Positions 1-5,665 are shown, counted from the first letter of the stretch. The stretch: DNA of 5,759 bases from Alphaproteobacteria bacterium UBA7371 (GCA_002469865.1 DKOD01000088.1:1-5759); one strand, 5' to 3'. Made by a program: numbers and translations. Notes: generated by a model not told the origin, from the sequence alone.

Positions 1-548
1 GCAACTGCTTGGGCGATATTTTTTTCATTCAGACCACCGGCAAGCATCCATGGTTTGCGGCCACGCCATTGGGCAATAGTTGGCCAATCGGCCAATTTGC
101 CAGTGCCACCAGCAAGACCCGCTCCAGGCTTATGGTCAAACAGCAACATGTCAGCTACCTGGGCATGGGCCCGGGCTTCTGCCAAATCATTAATAGTTCC
201 GATGCCGATGGCTTTCATCACGGGGCGCATGTTGGCGGAACGGATCTTGGCCACATCCTGGGGGCTTTCCTGACCATGGAGCTGCAACATGCCAAGCGGC
301 GCCACATCAAGAATGTCTTGAATTTGTGTGGGTGACTGATTGGCAAAAAGCCCCACCGTCATGATGCCTTCAGGCACATGAGCGATAAGCTGTGCTGCTT
401 GCTCGGCCGACACAAATCTTGGTGAGCCAGGCACAAAAACAAAGCCAATAAAGGCTGCACCAGCTTCCACCGCGCAGGCGACATCCTCAGGATTGGTAAG
501 GCCGCAGATTTTGACGCCCACCAAATTGTTTGTGTTTTCTGGGGTCAT
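1..548 (-). CDS. trpF: Phosphoribosylanthranilate isomerase, C-terminus cut by window edge
   Basis: TrpF converts N-(5-phosphoribosyl)anthranilate to CdRP by an Amadori rearrangement in cytoplasmic tryptophan synthesis. I translated the minus strand from the ATG at 548-546 and found 182 codons with no stop before the window edge. The usual protein is roughly 200-220 residues, so about 20-40 C-terminal residues lie outside. Family landmarks appear in order: KICGLT (residues 13-18, with the catalytic Cys15), FVFVPGSPRFVS (36-47), VGLFAN (65-70), LQLHGQES (88-95), LLFDHKPGAGLAGGTGK (135-151, with the catalytic general acid Asp138) and the phosphate-loop region LAGGLN (169-174). Both catalytic residues are present, so it should be active if the missing end is intact. 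The start codon directly follows the lapA stop (TGA then ATG, no gap), which implies translational coupling and one transcript with ihfB and lapA. In many relatives trpB and trpA follow; that would be off the left edge and is only inferred. Confidence 0.96.
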   Translation of the reverse strand, partial: MTPENTNNLVGVKICGLTNPEDVACAVEAGAAFIGFVFVPGSPRFVSAEQAAQLIAHVPEGIMTVGLFANQSPTQIQDILDVAPLGMLQLHGQESPQDVAKIRSANMRPVMKAIGIGTINDLAEARAHAQVADMLLFDHKPGAGLAGGTGKLADWPTIAQWRGRKPWMLAGGLNEKNIAQAV

Positions 549-821
549 TCAGCTGGGCAATTGCCGGCTTAAACGGCGGGCTTCCCGGCGGTGGTCGCTT
601 TGCATGAACCACATCACCACGGACCCAAAAACCAGACCCAAAATAAAGGCCGCAAAAACAATCATGGCAAGATTTACTTCCAGATAGGCCGCCCCTGTTT
701 CGCTAGGCCTGAACGGGTCCAAAAACAACCGCACATCGTGGCGGTTGGCCATGGCTAAGAGCAGCATCAATAGCGCAATGACGGCGATGATGGTCATTTT
801 GATGATACGAAAGACAAACAA
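549..821 (-). CDS. lapA: Small inner-membrane LapA-domain (DUF1049) protein, TTG start
   Basis: This is a 90-residue protein with two hydrophobic segments, at about residues 8-25 and 48-71, joined by a short polar linker. It ends in a basic stretch (SDHRREARRLSRQ) that should lie in the cytoplasm. Size, the central LFLDPF-like segment and the two-helix plan fit the LapA-domain family (E. coli LapA/YciS). In E. coli LapA works with LapB in controlling lipopolysaccharide synthesis through FtsH and LpxC. No lapB is next to it here, so that role is not shown for this protein. I chose the TTG at 821-819 as start because a strong ribosome site sits six bases upstream; an in-frame ATG at 797-795 is the alternative and would remove eight residues. 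The gene lies 21 nt after ihfB and abuts trpF, so it is probably co-transcribed with both. Family call is good; function is open. Confidence 0.85.
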   Translation of the reverse strand: MFVFRIIKMTIIAVIALLMLLLAMANRHDVRLFLDPFRPSETGAAYLEVNLAMIVFAAFILGLVFGSVVMWFMQSDHRREARRLSRQLPS

Positions 822-827
822 CGGGGG

Positions 828-835
828 TCCTCCTT
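828..835 (-). promoter_or_regulatory. Strong ribosome binding site deciding the lapA TTG start
   Basis: The minus strand reads AAGGAGGA here, a near-perfect anti-16S match, six bases before TTG at 821-819. No comparable site precedes the in-frame ATG at 797. The site fills most of the 21-nt gap between the ihfB stop and lapA. Confidence 0.8.
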
Positions 836-842
836 AAGGGAC

Positions 843-1127
843 TTAATCCTTAGGGTTGAGTCGCTCGCGGATTTCCTTGCCTGAGCGGAAGAAAGGGACA
901 ACCTTTTCCTGGACCGTCACGCTTTCGCCCGTGCGTGGGTTGCGGCCTTCACGGGCAGCCCGCACACGTGGGCTGAAGGTTCCAAAACCCCGAAGCTCTG
1001 CCCGGTCACCCCGGGCCACGGCGTCAGTGATTTCTTGAAAAAAGGTATCAATGATGAGTTCGATGTCCCGCTGAAACAGATGCGGGTTGCGAAGTGCAAG
1101 TTTTTTTACCAGTTCCGACCGGATCAT
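843..1127 (-). CDS. ihfB: Integration host factor beta subunit
   Basis: IHF beta (HimD) pairs with IHF alpha, encoded elsewhere, to bind and sharply bend DNA in recombination, replication and sigma-54-type promoter activation. The protein is 94 residues, the same as the E. coli subunit. It begins MIRSELVKKLALRNPHL, aligning with the helical dimerisation region, and continues to the signature RGFGTFSPRVRAAREGRNPRTGE. The proline in GRNP at the tip of the beta arm is the residue that intercalates between base pairs in this family. The sequence ends in a GKEIRERL helix. The frame stays open upstream to a TTG at 1196, but the conserved N-terminus begins at the ATG at 1127-1125, where homologues start; a purine-rich stretch (GGGGGAATGG) upstream may serve as ribosome site. 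It follows the rpsA terminator and probably leads its own operon with lapA and trpF. The rpsA-ihfB adjacency also exists in E. coli. IHF beta rather than HU is favoured by the N-terminus and the SPRVRAAREGRNPRTG arm. Confidence 0.95.
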   Translation of the reverse strand: MIRSELVKKLALRNPHLFQRDIELIIDTFFQEITDAVARGDRAELRGFGTFSPRVRAAREGRNPRTGESVTVQEKVVPFFRSGKEIRERLNPKD

Positions 1128-1167
1128 GTTTCCATTCCCCCAAATGGTCCGTGACCTCATTATCCAT

Positions 1168-1196
1168 ATCTTGGCTTGTGTGAAGCTCCTGGTCAA
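1168..1196 (-). promoter_or_regulatory. Candidate promoter for ihfB-lapA-trpF
   Basis: On the minus strand TTGACC (1196-1191) is followed after 17 bases by CAAGAT (1173-1168). The -35 is close to consensus and the spacing is ideal, but the -10 matches TATAAT at only three positions. A better-looking GATAAT lies nearer ihfB but has no suitably spaced -35. The position, just behind the rpsA terminator, is where a promoter for the next unit would be expected. Confidence 0.3.
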
Positions 1197-1225
1197 GCAA
1201 AAGGGCGAGCCGATGGCCCGCCCTT
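1197..1225 (-). terminator. Likely rho-independent terminator of rpsA
   Basis: The arms AAGGGCG (1201-1207) and CGCCCTT (1219-1225) make a seven-base-pair stem. It can extend past one A/C mismatch by three more pairs (GCC/GGC) around a GAT loop. Read on the minus strand, the hairpin lies about 40 nt after the rpsA stop and ends in TTTTGCTT, a short and imperfect U tract. The opposite strand has T-runs further away but no plus-strand gene to terminate. Confidence 0.65.
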
Positions 1226-1265
1226 GGTAACATTTTTATTGGTTTTTTCTTCCCTGCAGCCGGGA

Positions 1266-2975
1266 TTAGGACGACTTTTCCTCTTCCTCTTCCTCATCCT
1301 TACCCAGTGCCGCTCCAAGGATATCACCAAGCGACGCGCCGGAATCGGTGGAGCCGTATTGGGCCACGGCTTCTTTCTCTTCGGCAATCTCGAGCGCCTT
1401 GATGGACAAGCTCACCGAGCGGCCATTTTTATCCAAGCTCATCAGGCGTGCATCCACACGGTCGCCTTGCGAGAAACGCTCTGGGCGCTGTTCGGCACGA
1501 TCACGGGAGAGGTCTGCACGGCGGATAAATCCTTCGATGCCGTCATTGACGGCGACCCGAAGGCCACCATCGGTTACCTCGAGAACAGAACAGGTCACGG
1601 TGGCACCCTTCTTCAGGCCGTCCATGCCAGCCTTGAATGGGTCCTCGCTAAGCTGTTTGATGCCGAGGCTGATACGTTCTTTTTCGATATCCACGTCAAG
1701 AACCTTGGCGCGCACCACGGAACCTTTATGGTAATCGCCGATGGCTTCCTCGCCGGCCTTGTCCCAGGCAATATCGCTGAGATGAACCATGCCATCAACA
1801 TCACCTTCAAGGCCAATAAACAGACCAAATTCAGTGATGTTGCGAACTTCACCCTCGATTTCCGTGCCCACGGGGTATTTGGCAGCAAAGGAATCCCAAG
1901 GGTTATCCATGACCTGCTTGAGGCCTAAGGAAATACGACGCTTCTCGGCATCCACTTCCAGGATCATCACATCGACTTCCTGGCTGGTGGAAACGATCTT
2001 GCCAGGATGAACGTTTTTCTTGGTCCATGACATTTCGGAAACATGCACGAGGCCTTCAATGCCTGGTTCCAGTTCCACAAATGCACCATAATCGGTGATG
2101 TTGGTGACACGCCCAGAAAACTTGCCTTCCAATGGGTAGCGTTGTTCCACACCTTCCCAAGGGTCTGATTGCAGCTGCTTCATGCCAAGGCTGATGCGCT
2201 GGGTATCCTGGTTCACGCGGATCACCTGAACCTTCACGGACTGTCCGATCTGCACCACCTCGGATGGGTGGTTGACACGGTGCCAGGCCATGTCGGTGAC
2301 GTGAAGAAGACCATCCACACCGCCAAGGTCCACAAACGCACCATAATCGGTGATGTTCTTGACCACACCATCGCGCACATCGCCCTCGGAAAGGGTGTCG
2401 ATAAGCTCTTGGCGCTGCTCGGCACGGGCCTCTTCCAACACGGCCCGGCGGGAGACAACGATGTTGCCACGGCGGCGGTCCATTTTGAGGATCTGAAAAG
2501 GCTGACCTGTATGCATCAAAGGGGTCACATCGCGCACCGGACGAACATCGACCTGGGAACCAGGAAGGAAGGCCACGGCGCCGGAAAGATCAACGGTGAA
2601 TCCGCCTTTCACACGGCCAAAGATATTACCCTGGACACGCTCGCCGGCCTCAAAGGCCTTTTCAAGTTTGTCCCAAGCTTCTTCGCGGCGGGCTTTTTCG
2701 CGCGACAGAACAGCTTCATGACGGGCATTTTCGAAACGATCAAGGAAGACCTCGACCACGTCGCCGACGGCAAGTTCTTTTTCTGCAAGATCGGCGGCAA
2801 ATTCTTTCATGTCGATGCGGCCCTCGGTCTTGGAGCCGATATCAATCACCGCTTGGTCATTTTCAATCGCGATGATGGTGCCTTTGACAACACTCCCTTC
2901 ATAAAGGGAGGAATCTTCAAAGGATTGGTTGAGGAGGGCTTCAAATTCCTCCATGGTTGGGTTGGTTGTGGTCAT
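1266..2975 (-). CDS. rpsA: 30S ribosomal protein S1
   Basis: S1 binds mRNA on the 30S subunit and helps unfold and start translation of structured or weak-ribosome-site messages. The 569-residue product holds six S1 (OB-fold) repeats at about residues 27-94, 112-177, 197-266, 283-353, 370-441 and 456-527. The first two are diverged (ribosome-docking type). The third to fifth show the full pattern: VKNITDYGAFVDL...GLLHVTDMAW...RISLGMKQL, VTNITDYGAFVEL...GLVHVSEMSW...RISLGLKQV, and VRNITEFGLFIGL...GMVHLSDIAW...RISLGIKQL. This matches the six-domain proteobacterial form (E. coli 557 residues). A flexible C-terminal tail ends in an acidic run (KDEEEEEEKSS). I chose the ATG at 2975-2973 because GGAG sits five bases upstream and MTTTNPTMEEFEALL resembles alphaproteobacterial S1 N-termini. 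An in-frame TTG at 2999 and ATG at 2993 would add eight or six residues. The gene lies 101 nt after cmk, the common cmk-rpsA pairing, and ends before a terminator. S1 genes are often autoregulated through the leader, which the leader hairpin here would allow but does not prove. Confidence 0.98.
   Translation of the reverse strand: MTTTNPTMEEFEALLNQSFEDSSLYEGSVVKGTIIAIENDQAVIDIGSKTEGRIDMKEFAADLAEKELAVGDVVEVFLDRFENARHEAVLSREKARREEAWDKLEKAFEAGERVQGNIFGRVKGGFTVDLSGAVAFLPGSQVDVRPVRDVTPLMHTGQPFQILKMDRRRGNIVVSRRAVLEEARAEQRQELIDTLSEGDVRDGVVKNITDYGAFVDLGGVDGLLHVTDMAWHRVNHPSEVVQIGQSVKVQVIRVNQDTQRISLGMKQLQSDPWEGVEQRYPLEGKFSGRVTNITDYGAFVELEPGIEGLVHVSEMSWTKKNVHPGKIVSTSQEVDVMILEVDAEKRRISLGLKQVMDNPWDSFAAKYPVGTEIEGEVRNITEFGLFIGLEGDVDGMVHLSDIAWDKAGEEAIGDYHKGSVVRAKVLDVDIEKERISLGIKQLSEDPFKAGMDGLKKGATVTCSVLEVTDGGLRVAVNDGIEGFIRRADLSRDRAEQRPERFSQGDRVDARLMSLDKNGRSVSLSIKALEIAEEKEAVAQYGSTDSGASLGDILGAALGKDEEEEEEKSS
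2075..2357 (-). repeat. Near-identical 28-nt direct repeat inside rpsA (domains 3 and 4)
   Basis: The 28-nt units at 2075-2102 and 2330-2357 differ at one position only (T2082 versus C2337) and lie 255 nt (85 codons) apart. Both encode NITDYGAFV at the same point of adjacent S1 repeats. The match at nucleotide level, including third codon positions, is tighter than the surrounding repeats. Confidence 0.9.
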
Positions 2976-3011
2976 TAAATCTCCAAAGTTCATTATCAAT
3001 TTTGCTGGCCA

Positions 3012-3027
3012 ATCGGTTGGATCCGAT
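3012..3027 (-). other. Small inverted repeat in the rpsA leader
   Basis: ATCGG (3012-3016) and CCGAT (3023-3027) can pair around a six-base loop, about 37 nt upstream of the rpsA ATG. It lies in the 101-nt cmk-rpsA gap (2976-3076), where I see no convincing -35/-10 pair. It may be a leader element for S1 control or chance; a five-base-pair stem is weak evidence. Confidence 0.3.
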
Positions 3028-3070
3028 GGTCTTGGGTTCCTGCTTCAACGAGGACTTATGTTATCGCATC

Positions 3071-3086
3071 AGGGGTTCACACCCCT
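3071..3086 (-). other. Hairpin overlapping the cmk stop codon
   Basis: AGGGGT (3071-3076) and ACCCCT (3081-3086) form a perfect six-base-pair GC-rich stem with a four-base loop. The loop and stem edge contain the cmk TGA (3079-3077). No T-run follows on the minus strand, so it is not a standard intrinsic terminator. It could be a processing or mRNA-stability element between cmk and rpsA. Confidence 0.5.
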
Positions 3087-3724
3087 AAATTTCTGCTTTG
3101 GTCATGCAAAGACACATGCCGCAATGCTTGCGCGACGGCCTCGTCTATACTCAAGTGGGTGGTATCGAGCAAGATGGCGTCAGCAACTTGGCGTAATGGA
3201 GCGGTCGAACGGTTCATGTCGCGTTCATCCCGTGCAGTGATATCCTTGAGAACGTCATCGAGGGTGAGGTCGGGCCTGTCACGCATAGCATCGGCATGAC
3301 GACGTCTTGCCCGTTCGGTCAAATCTGCGGTCACATAGAATTTCACGGACGCATGGGGCAGCACCACCGAAGCAATATCTCTGCCATCCAGAATGGCGCC
3401 AGGGGCTCTTGCGGCAAAGTCGCGCTGCAAGCTCAGCAGGCCATTGCGTATCTTGGGATGGACTGCAACTTTCGAGGCAAGCATGCCCACTTGGTGGGCC
3501 CCCAACCTATCGGGGTCCAGGTGATCCAAGTCGATGGATGGCAGCATGCTGAGAACATCATCTTCCCGGTCACAATCCAACCCTGCTTGCTGGGTTGCTT
3601 GGCCCAAGGCGCGGTAAAGTAGGCCTGTGTCCAGGTAATGGAGCCCAAGTTTGTCGCCAAGACGTCGGCCCACGGTGCCTTTGCCTGAGGCGGCGGGGCC
3701 ATCCATGGCGATGGTCAGGATCAT
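3077..3724 (-). CDS. cmk: Cytidylate (CMP/dCMP) kinase
   Basis: This enzyme moves a phosphate from ATP to CMP or dCMP, feeding CDP and dCDP into RNA, DNA and phospholipid precursors. The 215-residue product has a P-loop DGPAASGKGT (residues 8-17), the Y-LDTGLLYRAL nucleotide-monophosphate region (30-40), LDGRDIASVVLP (112-123), KFYVTAD (128-134), and the lid and arginine region RDERDMNRSTAPL (165-177). Length is slightly below E. coli Cmk (227). The ATG at 3724-3722 overlaps the aroA stop in an ATGA arrangement, and the family N-terminus (hydrophobic strand leading directly to the P-loop) begins exactly there, so the start is secure. AGG lies about eight bases upstream inside the aroA end. 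Overlap implies translational coupling to aroA. rpsA follows after 101 nt, as in many proteobacteria. Confidence 0.97.
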   Translation of the reverse strand: MILTIAMDGPAASGKGTVGRRLGDKLGLHYLDTGLLYRALGQATQQAGLDCDREDDVLSMLPSIDLDHLDPDRLGAHQVGMLASKVAVHPKIRNGLLSLQRDFAARAPGAILDGRDIASVVLPHASVKFYVTADLTERARRRHADAMRDRPDLTLDDVLKDITARDERDMNRSTAPLRQVADAILLDTTHLSIDEAVAQALRHVSLHDQSRNLGV

Positions 3725-5049
3725 GTGCTTACCTGGGCCCCAAGGCGGCCCATTAACTTTGCAAAGCCCGGGAAACTTGTTTCTGCCGTGCGCATGTCAT
3801 CTATGGTCACGGCTTGTTGTGCGGTCATGCCAAGCACAAAGAAGCTCATGGCCATGCGGTGGTCCAGGTGGGTGTCGACGGTCAAGCCGCCCACCACATC
3901 GCCACCGGTGACACACAGATCATCTCCCTCGATGCGCGCATGCACCCCCGCCTGGACAAAATGGTCATGCACAATCTGCAGCCTGTCCGATTCCTTGACC
4001 CGCAATTCTTCCAGGCCCCGCATGACCGTCTCTCCTTGGGCATGGGCGGCGGCCACGGCGAGGATGGGGTATTCATCAATCATGCTTGGTGCCCGAGAGG
4101 CGGGCACCTCAATGGCGTGAAGTTCGCTGTGGCGCACCCGCAGATTGGCGATGCGTTCACCTTCTAAACGCTCGGATTCAATGGTGATGTTGGCACCCAT
4201 TTCCAAAAGGGTGGTGATGAGGCCTGTCCGGTGTGGGTTCATCATGACGTTATGGATGATGATGTCGCTGCCTGGCACCAACAAGGCGGCGACCATGGGG
4301 AAGGCTGCTGAAGATGGGTCCGCTGGGATGGTCCAATCTCGCGCTTTGGGTTGCTGGGGCCCCAACAGGGACACCATGGGACGGTCTTCATGGGTGCCAT
4401 ATTCCAGCACCACGCCAGCACCTTCCAGCATTTTTTCCGTATGGTCCCGGGTCGGTGCTTTTTCAATGACCGTGGTGCGGCCCATGACATTCAACGCAGC
4501 CAAAAGGATGGCCGATTTAACTTGGGCCGATGCAACGTCGAGGTCATGGGTGAGCGCCAAGCCCTCATGGGTGCCTTGGAGCGCCAAAGGCATGCGGCCG
4601 TTTTGGCGGGCCATATGGGTGGCACCCATTCGTGATAGCGGGCCAAGAACCCGGCCCATGGGGCGGCTCTGCAAAGATGCGTCGCCAGCAAAAATAGCCG
4701 TGATGGGGCTAGAGGCGATGAGGCCCATGGTGAGGCGTGATCCTGTGCCGGCATTGCCAAAATCAAGCACATGGTCTGGTTGTTGAAGATTGCCGATGCC
4801 CAGGCCAGTGACCAACCAATCATCTCCATCGGGCTGGATGTCAGCGCCTAAGGCCACCATAGCATTCCTGGTGGCCGCAACATCCTCAGCATCAAGTGCT
4901 TGGCAAATTCGGCTTTGTCCAAGTGCTAAAGTGGCAAGCATAAAGGAACGATGGGACATTGATTTGTCCGACGGAACATCCACATCGCCTATTAATGGGT
5001 TGGACCCGTGAATGCGAACAGGCATGGCACCCGATGGTTGGGCCGTCAT
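3721..5049 (-). CDS. aroA: 3-phosphoshikimate 1-carboxyvinyltransferase (EPSP synthase), class II-like
   Basis: AroA joins phosphoenolpyruvate to shikimate-3-phosphate to give EPSP, the step before chorismate synthase, and is the glyphosate target. The 442-residue protein resembles the CP4-like (class II) enzymes: SDKSMSHRSF (residues 27-36, Lys29), DFGNAGTGSRLTMG (96-109), GDASLQSRPMGRVL (122-135), SAQVKSA (174-180), TRDHTEKML (200-208), DPSSAAFP (244-251), MIDEYPILAVAAA (323-335, catalytic-type Asp325), LEELRVKESDRL (346-357) and THLDHRMAMSF (393-403). Two details differ from CP4: Gly101 replaces the CP4 Ala100, and NPHR replaces NPTR. I chose the ATG at 5049-5047 because GAGG sits eight bases upstream and the family N-terminus starts near there. 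The open frame reaches 5223, but the added residues look unlike EPSP synthase. It starts the aroA-cmk pair. I find no convincing -35/-10 for it in the divergent region. Confidence 0.97.
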   Translation of the reverse strand: MTAQPSGAMPVRIHGSNPLIGDVDVPSDKSMSHRSFMLATLALGQSRICQALDAEDVAATRNAMVALGADIQPDGDDWLVTGLGIGNLQQPDHVLDFGNAGTGSRLTMGLIASSPITAIFAGDASLQSRPMGRVLGPLSRMGATHMARQNGRMPLALQGTHEGLALTHDLDVASAQVKSAILLAALNVMGRTTVIEKAPTRDHTEKMLEGAGVVLEYGTHEDRPMVSLLGPQQPKARDWTIPADPSSAAFPMVAALLVPGSDIIIHNVMMNPHRTGLITTLLEMGANITIESERLEGERIANLRVRHSELHAIEVPASRAPSMIDEYPILAVAAAHAQGETVMRGLEELRVKESDRLQIVHDHFVQAGVHARIEGDDLCVTGGDVVGGLTVDTHLDHRMAMSFFVLGMTAQQAVTIDDMRTAETSFPGFAKLMGRLGAQVST

Positions 5050-5111
5050 GATTTTACCCTCTGTAAACATCTTAAAAGCAATGAAGATCGACTGCTTGCT
5101 TGCGCATCCTT

Positions 5112-5139
5112 TTGACAGTTTGATAGCCACGTGGCAAAT
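5112..5139 (+). promoter_or_regulatory. Candidate promoter for the FYDLN_acid-type gene
   Basis: A perfect TTGACA (5112-5117) is followed after 16 bases by GCAAAT (5134-5139), a weak -10 that matches TATAAT at its last three bases. It points at the gene starting at 5222, leaving a leader of about 75 nt. The -35 is convincing and the -10 is not. Confidence 0.4.
5126..5135. promoter_or_regulatory. Perfect 10-bp palindrome, possible operator, in the divergent region
   Basis: GCCACGTGGC is self-complementary over its full length and contains a CACGTG core. It sits between aroA and the divergent gene, inside the spacer and -10 of the candidate plus-strand promoter, where a bound dimeric protein would block transcription. 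No binding protein can be named from the sequence. Confidence 0.4.
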
Positions 5140-5221
5140 GCGCGCCTCGCCCTTAGCGACAAGGCGGCAAAGATTGTTTATTGGTGGACCTGCCCGGCCA
5201 CTATTTATTTGGAGACACCAC

Positions 5222-5665
5222 ATGGCGAAGCCCGAATGGGGAACAAAGCGCGCATGCCCGGAATGCGGCGCAAAGTTTTACGACTTCCAGAAGGGAAACC
5301 CCCTTACTTGTCCTGCTTGCGGGGCAGGTTTTAACCCGGAATTGCTTCTTCGGTCACGTCGCTCACGTATTGCCGAGATTGAAGAAGAAGAGGTGGATGA
5401 TGAGGATGTTGTGGCCACCCCAAAGGATGAAGATGACGAAGAAGAGCCAAGTGACATCAAGGAAATTAGTGCAGAAGACGCCATTATCCCTGTTGTTAGC
5501 GGTGACGATGATGATGATGACGATGATGACGGTGACATCAATGTAACCGAAGGCGATGATGATCTTGATGACGAAGATGTCTTGCTTGATGACGATGAAG
5601 AAGACATTGATGTGGACGTTGACATTGACGTTGATGATGGTGACGAAGTCGTCATTGAGAAGTAA
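5222..5665 (+). CDS. FYDLN_acid-family protein: zinc ribbon plus polyacidic tail (TIGR02300-like)
   Basis: This 147-residue protein is of unknown function and resembles the alphaproteobacterial FYDLN_acid family. The N-terminus (MAKPEWGTKRACPECG) leads into two CxxC pairs, CPEC (Cys12, Cys15) and CPAC (Cys30, Cys33), which should hold one zinc ion. Between them is AKFYDFQKGNPLTC; the family motif FYDLN reads FYDFQ here. A short basic patch follows (LRSRRSR, 43-49). After it, residues 50-147 are low-complexity and about 54 percent Asp plus Glu (53 of 98), including nine aspartates in a row encoded at 5504-5530, and near the end alternating D-V/D-I. The tail is probably disordered; a role in binding basic proteins or nucleic-acid-binding partners is speculation. 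The ATG at 5222 is supported by GGAG seven bases upstream (5211-5214) and by the family N-terminus; the open frame extends back to 5012 but overlaps the aroA start. It diverges from aroA and precedes tRNA-Ala. Confidence 0.88.
   Translation: MAKPEWGTKRACPECGAKFYDFQKGNPLTCPACGAGFNPELLLRSRRSRIAEIEEEEVDDEDVVATPKDEDDEEEPSDIKEISAEDAIIPVVSGDDDDDDDDDGDINVTEGDDDLDDEDVLLDDDEEDIDVDVDIDVDDGDEVVIEK

Noticed and set aside
1128..1196. A 23-residue N-terminal extension of IHF beta from a TTG at 1196.
   Set aside because: The extension lies over the candidate promoter and the homologous protein begins at the ATG at 1127. The resulting 94-residue length is exactly that of the E. coli subunit.
1251..1265. A TCCC/GGGA inverted repeat just after the rpsA stop, considered as the terminator.
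   Set aside because: It has only a four-base-pair stem and is followed by an A-rich, not T-rich, stretch on the minus strand. The 1201-1225 hairpin is far better.
1176..1928. A 250-codon open frame on the plus strand opposite the rpsA 3' part and terminator.
   Set aside because: It is antisense to a certain S1 gene, its translation shows no recognisable domain, and it overlaps the rpsA terminator. It is best read as a codon-bias shadow.
2169..2978. A 269-codon open frame on the plus strand opposite the rpsA 5' part.
   Set aside because: It is the same kind of antisense shadow, in the frame opposite rpsA codons, with no ribosome site or family features.
5012..5221. An N-terminal extension of the FYDLN_acid-type protein.
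   Set aside because: It would overlap the aroA start and promoter region. The family N-terminus starts at 5222 with a well-spaced GGAG.
5050..5223. A 58-residue N-terminal extension of AroA.
   Set aside because: The extension is unlike EPSP synthase, crosses into the divergent gene's start, and a good GAGG ribosome site precedes the ATG at 5049.
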